From NCBI GenBank assembly GCA_030426875.1, contig JAUHXI010000076.1, positions 1-6,863 on the forward strand: DNA of 6,863 bases, given 5' to 3'. Each line of letters opens with the position of its first letter. Positions within the stretch are counted from its first letter, which is position 1. The notes below the pieces were generated by a model. That model made no database searches. It was not told where the DNA came from and worked only from the letters and a program-made list of their open reading frames with translations. Source of the DNA: a bacterium. GTDB taxonomy: Bacteria > Patescibacteriota > Gracilibacteria > UM-FILTER-43-11. The translations under genes were made by a program, and so were the position numbers. Of the stretch, positions 1 to 6,086 are shown one piece after another.

Positions 1-120
1 TTGAAACGGCTTTTTGATGGGAAAAAATGGAAGATTGAAGATTTTTATTTCACAAAGAAGGGGAAACGGGTATCGTTTTTGAGGTCTTTTAATTTAGTGA
101 TCGTTGTCAGAAAAAAATGA
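1..120 (+). CDS. C-terminal end of an unidentified protein, possibly a SAM-dependent methyltransferase (5' end outside window)
   Basis: Reading frame 1 is open from the first base and ends at TGA 118-120, giving 39 residues and no credible start, so this is the tail of a gene that begins upstream. The visible end is basic and finishes with a hydrophobic strand followed by lysines (SFNLVIVVRKK). Class I SAM-dependent methyltransferases often end this way, with a last beta strand of the type NLVVVxRK. That resemblance is the only support for a function, and no SAM-binding motif lies inside the window. The gene is on the same strand as the glycosyltransferase that begins 184 bases downstream. 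A methyltransferase beside a surface-polysaccharide glycosyltransferase would be a common pairing, but this is inference. Confidence 0.6.
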   Translation: MKRLFDGKKWKIEDFYFTKKGKRVSFLRSFNLVIVVRKK

Positions 121-135
121 GTTTTTGTTTATAAA

Positions 136-177
136 ATGTTAAATATTGAATATTAAATGCTAAATTTTAAATGGCTT
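136..177. repeat. Degenerate tandem 7-base repeat array, AT-rich, left half of an inverted pair
   Basis: From base 136 the sequence reads as about six consecutive 7-base units with consensus ATRTTAA. Examples are ATGTTAA, ATATTGA and ATTTTAA, with the last unit (171-177) poorly conserved. The period is exact although the units differ. The array starts 16 bases after the stop of the upstream gene and is non-coding. The array at 204-266 carries the same kind of word in the opposite orientation, so the two could fold on each other across bases 178-203. Confidence 0.75.
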
Positions 178-203
178 GATTTTAGAAAGCGGAGGATGAT
201 TTT

Positions 204-266
204 CATTCCACATTCCACTTTAATATTTATTATTCAACATTCAACATTTAACATTTAAAATTAAGG
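204..266. repeat. Degenerate tandem 7-base repeat array, right half of the inverted pair
   Basis: Nine consecutive 7-base units fill 204-266 without a break in register. The first two are identical (CATTCCA), the next two are diverged (CTTTAAT, ATTTATT), and then come two copies of ATTCAAC followed by ATTTAAC and ATTTAAA. The reverse complement gives words such as GTTGAAT and GTTAAAT, the same family as the array at 136-177. The spacer upstream of the glycosyltransferase is therefore largely an inverted pair of heptamer arrays. Such heptamers recall the short tandemly repeated repetitive sequences known between genes in some filamentous cyanobacteria. That comparison concerns the type of repeat, not the organism. 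Confidence 0.85.
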
Positions 267-267
267 A

Positions 268-281
268 AGTTCAATTGAACT
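268..281. repeat. Perfect 14-base palindrome upstream of the glycosyltransferase gene
   Basis: The sequence AGTTCAATTGAACT is its own reverse complement over all 14 bases and ends 23 bases before the ATG at 305. It lies just beyond the heptamer array. A palindrome of this size at this position could be an operator for a dimeric regulator, but no regulator gene or clear promoter boxes are visible. AT-rich repeat-derived DNA can also produce palindromes by chance. Confidence 0.45.
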
Positions 282-304
282 GGGAATCGATAATAAATTA
301 AAAA

Positions 305-1144
305 ATGAAGAAAAAGGTAGACATCGCTGGAATCAACTTCTCCCCCGTTCGTTACGACGATGTATTGACAGCGGTCGAGGTTTTTGTGAGACAAGAAAAA
401 ACCCAGCACACCATCTTCACTCCCAATCCCGAAATGCTGGTGAATGCAAATAAGAATCCGGACTTCCAAAAGACTTTGAATTCCGCCTCCCTACTGATTC
501 CCGACGGTATTGGAATTTTGTGGGCGGCTCACTACCTTTCTCTGCCCAAAGCTGGGAATCGGGTGCTGGAATGGTTTCGATTGTGGGGAAGTTTGTTTAA
601 AGTGGTGATTCGGAGTAAAAAAATATACGAAATCCTCCCTGAACGAGTGACGGGAACCGATACTCTCTTTAAAATTGTGGACAAATCTCAAGAAAAAAAG
701 TGGCGCATTTATCTTTTAGGAGCGGCACCTGGCGTGGCAAATGAGGCCATCAATCAACTATTGAAAAAGTACCCCAAGGCCACGTTTGCGGGGGGCTTTG
801 CTGGTGATCCATCGGAAGCATTAGAGGGAGAAATTGTGGATCGAATCAATCGAGCCACGCCAGATATTCTATTTGTTGCCTACGGCAGCCCCGCTCAGGA
901 GGAATGGATCACTCGAAATTTGAAAAAAATGCAAACGGTAAAAGTGGCATTGGGCGTGGGGGGGGCCATCGATTTTGCAGCAGGAAGAATAAAACGATCC
1001 CCTACTCTGATGCGAAAGTTAGGCCTGGAGTGGCTCTGGAGGCTCTTTCGGCAACCGAAGCGAATCAAACGAATTTGGACTGCGACGGTGGTTTTTGTGA
1101 GACTAATCGCTTCGCTCAAGGGGTCAGAGGTCAGTGATGAGTGA
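305..1144 (+). CDS. WecG/TagA/CpsF family glycosyltransferase (GT26)
   Basis: This is a membrane-associated enzyme of family GT26. Family members move an N-acetyl-aminosugar, typically ManNAc or ManNAcA, from its UDP form onto an undecaprenyl-linked sugar during synthesis of teichoic acid linkage units, enterobacterial common antigen or capsule. All core motifs are present: TPNPEMLVNANKNP (residues 39-52), PDGIGILWAA (66-75) with the Asp at 67 matching the proposed catalytic base of TagA, RVTGTD (114-119), LLGAAPGVA (137-145), PDILFVAYGSPAQEEW (186-201) and GVGGAIDFAAGRIKRSP (217-233). The basic, Trp-rich C-terminus (LEWLWRLFRQPKR, 241-253) is the appendage known in this family for membrane docking. 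At 279 residues it is longer than a minimal family member, because about 29 extra residues (82-110) separate the catalytic loop from RVTGTD. The last seven residues, GSEVSDE, are encoded by a 7-base repeat array that also supplies the stop codon. The ATG at 305 is the only sensible start, and the 20 bases before it hold no Shine-Dalgarno sequence. The exact sugar cannot be told, so no gene symbol is given. Confidence 0.93.
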   Translation: MKKKVDIAGINFSPVRYDDVLTAVEVFVRQEKTQHTIFTPNPEMLVNANKNPDFQKTLNSASLLIPDGIGILWAAHYLSLPKAGNRVLEWFRLWGSLFKVVIRSKKIYEILPERVTGTDTLFKIVDKSQEKKWRIYLLGAAPGVANEAINQLLKKYPKATFAGGFAGDPSEALEGEIVDRINRATPDILFVAYGSPAQEEWITRNLKKMQTVKVALGVGGAIDFAAGRIKRSPTLMRKLGLEWLWRLFRQPKRIKRIWTATVVFVRLIASLKGSEVSDE

Positions 1145-1198
1145 CCAGTTTTTCCAATTTTAACCAGACTGACAACTGACCACCCCCCACTAACCACT
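1122..1198. repeat. Tandem 7-base repeat array overlapping the glycosyltransferase stop codon
   Basis: Eleven 7-base units lie in register. A first block of GGTCAGT-like words (1122-1149; GGTCAGA, GGTCAGT, GACCAGT) is followed by an AT-rich centre (1150-1163). A second block of words such as GACAACT and AACCACT (1164-1198) is roughly the reverse complement of the first. For example, GGTCAGT at 1129-1135 matches ACTGACC at 1175-1181. The array begins 20 bases before the gene's TGA (1142-1144) and so encodes its C-terminal tail. The word differs from the upstream arrays, but the 7-base period and inverted layout are shared. Confidence 0.85.
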
Positions 1199-1215
1199 CA
1201 AAAAACTGGTTTTTT
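1144..1215 (+). terminator. Possible weak terminator: 10-base inverted repeat followed by T run
   Basis: ACCAGTTTTT at 1144-1153 is the exact reverse complement of AAAAACTGGT at 1201-1210, and five more T follow (1211-1215). The stem would close a 47-base loop containing the second heptamer block, which could fold further. The long loop and A/T-rich stem make it poor as a classical intrinsic terminator. It does, however, begin at the last base of the glycosyltransferase stop codon, where one would be expected. Confidence 0.25.
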
Positions 1216-1260
1216 CAAGGTTTTTCTGGTAAAAAGAGAGTAGCAATAGCCACTCAATCA

Positions 1261-1863
1261 ATGCTCAAAGACTTCCCCGGCAAAAAACCGGACGAAAATG
1301 TCATCATGGTGATCCGGAAACATTGGATTGTTTATTTTGTACGGGTTTTTCTCTTTGTCGTGATTGCCGTTCTGCCTATATGGGCTTTTATATTTTTTTG
1401 GGGCCGGAGCTTCCCCCTTTCTGAGGGAGGTTTAACCAGTGTACTAGGTTATTTATTTACCTCATTTTACTTCCTTTTTGGTTTAGCATTCCTGCTCATT
1501 TCATGGATCAACGAAGAGTTTGATTTATTCATTGTCACCGATCATCGCTTGATTGACGTGACACAAGTCAGTTTTTTAAAGCGCAATGTGGCTGCCACTC
1601 CCCTGCCCCAAATTCAAGATAGTAATGGAAAAGTAGCGGGCCTTTTTGGAACCATCCTCAATTATGGGGATGTAACCGTGCGTACAGCCGCGGGTGATGC
1701 CAGTGATTTTAAAATCGACCGCGTGCCTGACCCCGAATTACTGGCAAGAAAAATTCTGAATTTTGCCCATCAAAGCAAAAAAGCCCATGGCGTGATTTCA
1801 GACGAAAATGCTCATGAAAATGCAAATCATGATCACGATATGATGGATGACTTAGATTTGTAG
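1261..1863 (+). CDS. Two-helix membrane protein with bacterial PH domain (YdbS/bPH2-like)
   Basis: This 200-residue protein has two predicted membrane helices (about residues 22-47 and 59-82) followed by a cytoplasmic domain (about 84-168) that fits the bacterial pleckstrin-homology family bPH2 (PF03703). Typical features are the strand NEEFDLFIVTDHRLIDVTQ (84-102), the LPQIQD segment (115-120) and the LNYGDVTVRTA segment (133-143) before the closing helix PDPELLARKIL (156-166). Proteins of this family are membrane-bound with unknown biochemical roles, and some have been linked to stress or envelope functions. The C-terminal tail (about 177-200) is rich in His, Asp, Asn and Glu and ends HDHDMMDDLDL, which might bind metal or be disordered. 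There is no signal peptide beyond the first membrane helix. The ATG at 1261 lacks a Shine-Dalgarno sequence; the AGAGAG at 1235-1240 is too far away. The gene lies 116 bases after the glycosyltransferase on the same strand. Family assignment is firm, but function is unknown. Confidence 0.85.
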   Translation: MLKDFPGKKPDENVIMVIRKHWIVYFVRVFLFVVIAVLPIWAFIFFWGRSFPLSEGGLTSVLGYLFTSFYFLFGLAFLLISWINEEFDLFIVTDHRLIDVTQVSFLKRNVAATPLPQIQDSNGKVAGLFGTILNYGDVTVRTAAGDASDFKIDRVPDPELLARKILNFAHQSKKAHGVISDENAHENANHDHDMMDDLDL

Positions 1864-1924
1864 TTGGATTTTTTCTTGAATCAGAGTAAGATTTTAAGCC
1901 CTCCCTTAAGACCGAGTTTTTAGA

Positions 1925-1973
1925 TAACATTCTAAGTAACTTAGTCCTCAGCACTTAGTCCTTAATCCTAAAT
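1925..1973. repeat. Tandem 7-base repeat array ending exactly at a start codon
   Basis: Seven units of 7 bases (49 bases) run up to the ATG at 1974. ACTTAGT occurs twice (1939-1945 and 1953-1959), with CCTCAGC, CCTTAAT and CCTAAAT among the other units. The unit CTAAGTA just before the first ACTTAGT is its inverted partner, so CTAAGT and ACTTAG form a 6-base inverted repeat around base 1938. The word again differs from the other arrays in the window. It occupies the place where a ribosome binding site for the next gene would be. Confidence 0.75.
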
Positions 1974-3914
1974 ATGGGCGCCCTTAAACTAAATCAAAAC
2001 CACGAATCGGAGGAGGGGGAAGCAAATCCAGAAAAACAACAAGAAGTCGACACACTCATCACCAACATTGGGGGTATTTTGAAGGATCCGGGGTTTCGCA
2101 AGTTCATTTCGAGCAAAATCCTTAGCGATTATGACGCCTATTTAGCCGCTCAAAATGGAGAGGTATTGGATGATGGCAAGAAAACACTGGGTTACACTCC
2201 AAAAGCGGACACTCCCGCGGGCTTAAAAATGATGTTGGAGCACATGACCCGAGAATCTAACCTGGCTCAACAACGCTTCCAACCCATTCAAATGGAACTC
2301 GATGCTGCCATTAGAGATAAAGTGGCCTCAGAAGCGGATGTAAAATTTTTGACTGACTGGATTTTTAGTGGGGAGTATAATTTTGACGCCACCAATGCCC
2401 CCAAATTTGCAACCGTGGTCAAACGAAAATTAGGAGATATGAAGAAGGAAAAGGAGTTATTTGAAGCAATTTCTAAAAGCAAGTTCGCCAAAGATGTGAC
2501 TACAACTGGCCCCATCAAACTCAATGATGAACAATCATTTTTAGGGGCAAAAATTGATGAGCGCCGAAAATTCAACAAAGAAGTGGGAGCTCAAATCGTG
2601 AAGATGGAAGTGGAAGACGCCATTGAGAAAAAGAATGAAGGGGAGCTTAAAAAATTGTACCTCAAACGACTTAAAGCCCGACTCTGTAGCGGAAAAGGGA
2701 AGGGGGGATCCGTCGGCAAAACAACCTTTGAAGCCTACGCCAAAGAATTGGAAAAACAAGACTTAGAGGGGCTCAAGTACTGGCATCAGGAATTTGAAAC
2801 TCAGATGAAACCGCGAGACCAGTTCTGGAGCACAGTCAGAAGCACGCTAAAGGGTGATGGCCTGCGGGACATGGAGTCATTAATGAATGAGGTGAGTTTG
2901 AAACAGGCCAAAAAAGAGTTCGAAGTCATTAAAGCCGATGAATCCAGTCGACTTTGTGCGAGTTATTCCAAAGCCTTGAGCCAATACAAAGGCAAATTAT
3001 TTGGTGACCACACCGACCGCGCCTTTAGACAGTGGATGTCTGAGCAACCTCTCTCCACTCAATACAGCGCAGAAGCAAAATTAGAAGGTCAGATGTTCCC
3101 CTACAAACGCCTGTGGCAAGAGGTGGAAAATGATCTAACTGAGGATCAGCAGGGTGATATGCGAGACATACTTAAAGACCCACGTGCTGGCCTGACGCAA
3201 TATCGAGAGAAATTAAAGGAACTCAAAAATGCTGACCAAGAGCGAGACAATGCAGAAGTCCATCAGATTCGCAATCAATTAGACAGTGCAGGACAGCGAA
3301 AAATAGACAGCACCCTCAAGCTTTTCGACGAACTCAGTGCAGCCGATCAAGACGCTTTCATTCAAATCGTCACCCAGGCCAACCGAGGACAAACCCGGAG
3401 TCAGTATGACGCTCAAATTCAGCAAGCCAAACAAGAGTCTGCAAATGACACTCAACAGGAGCCCTTTGAAAAACAAGAGCCCGTTGAGCACAATCAAATC
3501 GAAAGCACTCAAGCCCCCGCCAATGATTTTGACTACGACCAAAGGATTCAAAAAGAAGAAGGCGACCTCGCCAATCAGCGGGCAGCCAATCAAGCCAGCT
3601 ATGAAAAGCAAAACGAGCCAGCATTACCATTAAAAAACAATGAACGTACGGAGCAGGTTGAGGTGAAAAAATTTAGAGGGTATCAAGAGGCAATAGATAA
3701 AAATAAAAATAAGCGCAGTGCCACCATCATGGTCAACGATCGAGACAGCCTAGAAGCCTCCCTTCGAGCCCATCGTCAAAAAAACTACAAAGACAGTGAC
3801 CAAGTAAGCCTAACCCACGACACAGGCAGCGGCGCGCAAACCGCAAATTCAAAAACAGCCCTAGCCATGGAGGAAATCTTGAAAGCGAAACGGAAGGCGA
3901 GTCGAGGGGGGTGA
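1974..3914 (+). CDS. Large hydrophilic alpha-helical protein of unknown function (646 residues)
   Basis: I do not recognise this protein. The long open frame, sensible amino-acid use and clean stop (TGA 3912-3914) argue that it is real. It has no signal peptide or membrane segment, only two cysteines (238 and 328), and many Lys, Glu, Gln and Asp, so it is probably cytoplasmic and mostly helical. Rough regions are: an acidic, disordered N-terminus (1-24); a helical body (about 25-475) with strongly charged stretches such as 150-165, 195-235 and 405-435; and a Gln/Asn/Glu-rich low-complexity region (about 476-560). The end is basic (about 561-646) and finishes KAKRKASRGG. KGGSVGKTT at 243-251 resembles the ParA-type deviant Walker A loop (KGGxGKTT) but has one extra residue. 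No hydrophobic strand precedes it and no Walker B partner is evident, so ATP binding is not supported. The ATG at 1974 directly follows a repeat array and has no ribosome binding site. The next in-frame ATG codons are at residues 86-87, which would remove a plausible helical region, so 1974 is kept. Coiled-coil, scaffold or nucleic-acid-binding roles are all possible. Confidence 0.8.
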   Translation: MGALKLNQNHESEEGEANPEKQQEVDTLITNIGGILKDPGFRKFISSKILSDYDAYLAAQNGEVLDDGKKTLGYTPKADTPAGLKMMLEHMTRESNLAQQRFQPIQMELDAAIRDKVASEADVKFLTDWIFSGEYNFDATNAPKFATVVKRKLGDMKKEKELFEAISKSKFAKDVTTTGPIKLNDEQSFLGAKIDERRKFNKEVGAQIVKMEVEDAIEKKNEGELKKLYLKRLKARLCSGKGKGGSVGKTTFEAYAKELEKQDLEGLKYWHQEFETQMKPRDQFWSTVRSTLKGDGLRDMESLMNEVSLKQAKKEFEVIKADESSRLCASYSKALSQYKGKLFGDHTDRAFRQWMSEQPLSTQYSAEAKLEGQMFPYKRLWQEVENDLTEDQQGDMRDILKDPRAGLTQYREKLKELKNADQERDNAEVHQIRNQLDSAGQRKIDSTLKLFDELSAADQDAFIQIVTQANRGQTRSQYDAQIQQAKQESANDTQQEPFEKQEPVEHNQIESTQAPANDFDYDQRIQKEEGDLANQRAANQASYEKQNEPALPLKNNERTEQVEVKKFRGYQEAIDKNKNKRSATIMVNDRDSLEASLRAHRQKNYKDSDQVSLTHDTGSGAQTANSKTALAMEEILKAKRKASRGG

Positions 3915-3967
3915 TGACTGATTCATAGGTACACAAGATTTCACATCAGTACGGATCGATGATTTCA

Positions 3968-4000
3968 CCCCCTTTATCAAAGGGAGCTAGGGGAATTTTT
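3968..4000 (+). terminator. Hairpin with T run in the convergent intergenic region
   Basis: CCCTTT (3970-3975) pairs with AAAGGG (3979-3984) across a three-base loop, and CCCC at 3968-3971 can alternatively pair with GGGG at 3990-3993. The GGGG is followed by AATTTTT (3994-4000). It lies 54 bases after the stop of the 646-residue gene, so it could terminate plus-strand transcription. The motif resembles intergenic palindromes of the type CCCCCTTT-loop-AAAGGGGG that are dispersed in many bacterial genomes, so it may instead be a repetitive element that doubles as a terminator. Confidence 0.45.
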
Positions 4001-4033
4001 CGGATAAAAGACAATAAAAACTAACCCCTTCCC

Positions 4034-4089
4034 GTTTAAAATCTGAAATTTATTTGGAAATTAAAAACTGATCATTCAAAATTTTAAAA
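4034..4089. repeat. Possible degenerate 7-base repeat array downstream of the GH15 gene
   Basis: This AT-rich stretch can be read on the minus strand as 7-base units of approximate form ATTTTxA (ATTTTGA, GTTTTTA, ATTTCCA among them). The fit is clearly weaker than for the three arrays on the left of the window, and A/T-rich sequence gives such matches easily. It lies 9 bases beyond the GH15 stop codon. I list it because the position matches the pattern of the other spacers. Confidence 0.35.
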
Positions 4090-4098
4090 AAACAAGAA

Positions 4099-6072
4099 TC
4101 ACTCCCCAAACTCAATCAACTTCTCATTATACTTCAGCACCGTGTCCACAAATGTCGAATGACTCCACGTCAACGGAGCAACCGAAAGTGGGTCGCCATT
4201 AAACGGATTCACCTGCTCAGGCATGATGCCCGATGGATTGGCAAGCTTCATCGCCCATTCAATCCATTTTTTAGGCTCATCCAAATCTGACCGTTTTTTA
4301 GCAATCGCCATCAACCACTGCGCATGCCACAAGGTCGTGATCAACCAAGGATTCCCCTGGACTGAACCATAATCACCATGCACGCGCTGATAATAATCAT
4401 CTTCATTTCGAGCCAAACCTCCAATGGGACCAGGAACATGTAACTTTTCAAACAATAGCTGATTAGTACGAACCACTCGCTCATCATCAGCAGGCAACAC
4501 TCCCATCATCCAAATAGACTGCATACTAGCATCAAATCCATAATCCTTATAAATGGCCCGTGTGTGCATGTCAATCGTGACTTTTTTGAGGAAGTGGCCT
4601 TCTTTTTCATCATAAAGATGCTCAAGAATTGCCTTTTTAATCCCCTCAGCCCCGGATTTGTAACGATGAGAATGATTAAAATGACCCAGCACTGCCGAAA
4701 GACGATAAGCAGCTTCAAGTCCAGCATACACACAAGAAGCCGTATATAAATGGATTCCGCGCGTTTCTTCCCATAAATCATAACTGGGTAAAGGCAGACC
4801 CGTTTCATCGTCCACAAAATTCAACATAAAATTGCCAGCCGCTCGAATGAGAGGCTCATACATATCTTGAACAAATTCAATGTCCTTATAACGCTGCCAA
4901 TGCTCCCACAACGCATGCGTCACAATCGCCGTCTCATCCTCCTGAATGGGAAGTTGAATGTCGCCATCTTTATACCATGAATGCCACGAAGAACCGACCG
5001 ATTGATCCGGATTGTACTTTTGAAGCAAATAGCCATCTTCAGTCATGCTTTCTGCACAAAAGTTGAAAAAACGCTTAGTGATTTCGCCATAACCCGCACG
5101 ATCTAACGCCAAGCTAATCCACGCCCCATCCCGGGGCCACATGTAGGAATAATTGTCCTTATTGAACTTCATGATGTCTGAATCGTTGGCTGCAATAATA
5201 GCCCCACGATTATCCACTTGAGTTCGAATAATCAGCAGACTTTGCTTATATTCTTTTAGAATGTCCTGATCAACCACAAACCTTCGTTGCGTCTCTTTAT
5301 TAACCCAACTAATCCAATAATTGATGGTATTTTGCAAGAGCTTTTCAGGCTTTTCGCTCATGATATAACCATGCATCAGCTCCACCTCCTTAAGCGTCTT
5401 ACCCGCACAAATCCAGACATACAAATGCCTTTCTTCATTCGCCTTAAGAGAAATATGAAATGAAACGGTAGAATCCACTGAACCTTGTTCAATAGGATGC
5501 TCATGTAAATGACCATCTTCTGCGTCTTTCCAGGTCCCCTGCAGGCCATTGTACTCACTCTTTCCAGTGGTAAAAGAATCAATCCCAGTCTGATCACTTT
5601 GCATGCCACTAATCCAAAAATAACGCCGCTTGCGATAGTGAACCATGGCTTGATGCTCAGGCTCATAAAAAGCGGTGTCTTGCTGTTTATCGCCGTACAG
5701 ATGAAAATCTTGATTGAAATAAAGTTTAACTTCCCGGTCGTAATCTGCCTCATTCTTGACTGTTAATTTTCGCATCATAAAATCCTCAGTAGGATACACA
5801 AAATCATTGAAGCCAATTTTAAGCAGAAGGCTCTCATTGCGAGCCACAGAATCAGTCACTAAGGTTTCAGATACATAATTGATATCATGCTGCCACTGCT
5901 CATCATGCAACCAAGAAAATTGACTATCTACATGAACGCCTAGACGGTGCCAGTGCTCAAAAGCAATATGGTTTTCCATCCCCACATACGGAAAATATAA
6001 ATCTTCAATGAGGTTTTTTTGATTGATGCAGGCAAGCACATTGCCGTTTCCGACGACGATTGATCTGGGCAT
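4099..6072 (-). CDS. Glycoside hydrolase family 15 (glucoamylase-type) enzyme, cytoplasmic
   Basis: GH15 enzymes are inverting exo-hydrolases that release glucose from the non-reducing ends of alpha-glucans; some members act on trehalose or dextran-type substrates instead. At 657 residues the length fits bacterial and archaeal members. An N-terminal beta-sandwich (about 1-250) opens with PRSIVVGNGNVLACI and LYFPYVGMENH, as is typical. The alpha/alpha barrel (about 270-657) carries NYSYMWPRDGAWISLALDRA (307-326), IQEDETAIVTHALW (376-389), PSYDLWEETRGIHLYTASC (429-447) and MPEQ (617-620). By family comparison Glu435, the first Glu of LWEE, is the general acid and Glu619 in MPEQ the general base, so the active site looks intact. 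No signal peptide is present, so it should act in the cytoplasm on glycogen or imported maltodextrin. It lies 45 bases downstream of the GH57 amylase on the same strand and is probably co-transcribed with it. The ATG at 6070-6072 gives the family's usual N-terminus but has no Shine-Dalgarno sequence; the bases before it are CCCTATTCTC. Glucoamylase is more likely than trehalase from the amylase neighbour, but this is not proven. Confidence 0.93.
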   Translation of the reverse strand: MPRSIVVGNGNVLACINQKNLIEDLYFPYVGMENHIAFEHWHRLGVHVDSQFSWLHDEQWQHDINYVSETLVTDSVARNESLLLKIGFNDFVYPTEDFMMRKLTVKNEADYDREVKLYFNQDFHLYGDKQQDTAFYEPEHQAMVHYRKRRYFWISGMQSDQTGIDSFTTGKSEYNGLQGTWKDAEDGHLHEHPIEQGSVDSTVSFHISLKANEERHLYVWICAGKTLKEVELMHGYIMSEKPEKLLQNTINYWISWVNKETQRRFVVDQDILKEYKQSLLIIRTQVDNRGAIIAANDSDIMKFNKDNYSYMWPRDGAWISLALDRAGYGEITKRFFNFCAESMTEDGYLLQKYNPDQSVGSSWHSWYKDGDIQLPIQEDETAIVTHALWEHWQRYKDIEFVQDMYEPLIRAAGNFMLNFVDDETGLPLPSYDLWEETRGIHLYTASCVYAGLEAAYRLSAVLGHFNHSHRYKSGAEGIKKAILEHLYDEKEGHFLKKVTIDMHTRAIYKDYGFDASMQSIWMMGVLPADDERVVRTNQLLFEKLHVPGPIGGLARNEDDYYQRVHGDYGSVQGNPWLITTLWHAQWLMAIAKKRSDLDEPKKWIEWAMKLANPSGIMPEQVNPFNGDPLSVAPLTWSHSTFVDTVLKYNEKLIEFGE

Positions 6073-6086
6073 GAGAATAGGGTTAT

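Noticed and set aside
196..258. A 20-codon reading frame (ATG 196 to TAA 256-258) preceded directly by GGAGG.
   Set aside because: The GGAGG touches the ATG with no spacing, and nearly the whole frame is made of heptamer repeat, so the peptide is a by-product of the array.
136..266. A CRISPR array.
   Set aside because: The repeats are 7 bases, degenerate and contiguous, with no spacers of uniform length and no cas genes.
1200..1215. AAAAAACTGGTTTTTT as a strong stand-alone hairpin.
   Set aside because: The stem is only A-T pairs around a four-base centre and would be very weak; it is more relevant as the right arm of the 10-base inverted repeat with 1144-1153.
1142..1243. Readthrough of TGA as glycine (code 25, as in Gracilibacteria), extending the glycosyltransferase by 33 codons.
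   Set aside because: The extension is repeat-derived and soon meets TAG. TGA also ends three other genes here, and no in-frame TGA interrupts any conserved domain.
3279..3611. Long minus-strand reading frame opposite the 646-residue gene, with a hydrophobic translation.
   Set aside because: It lies wholly within the larger plus-strand gene. Its hydrophobic content is what the complement of Lys/Glu/Gln-rich codons gives, and it has no start context or family motif.
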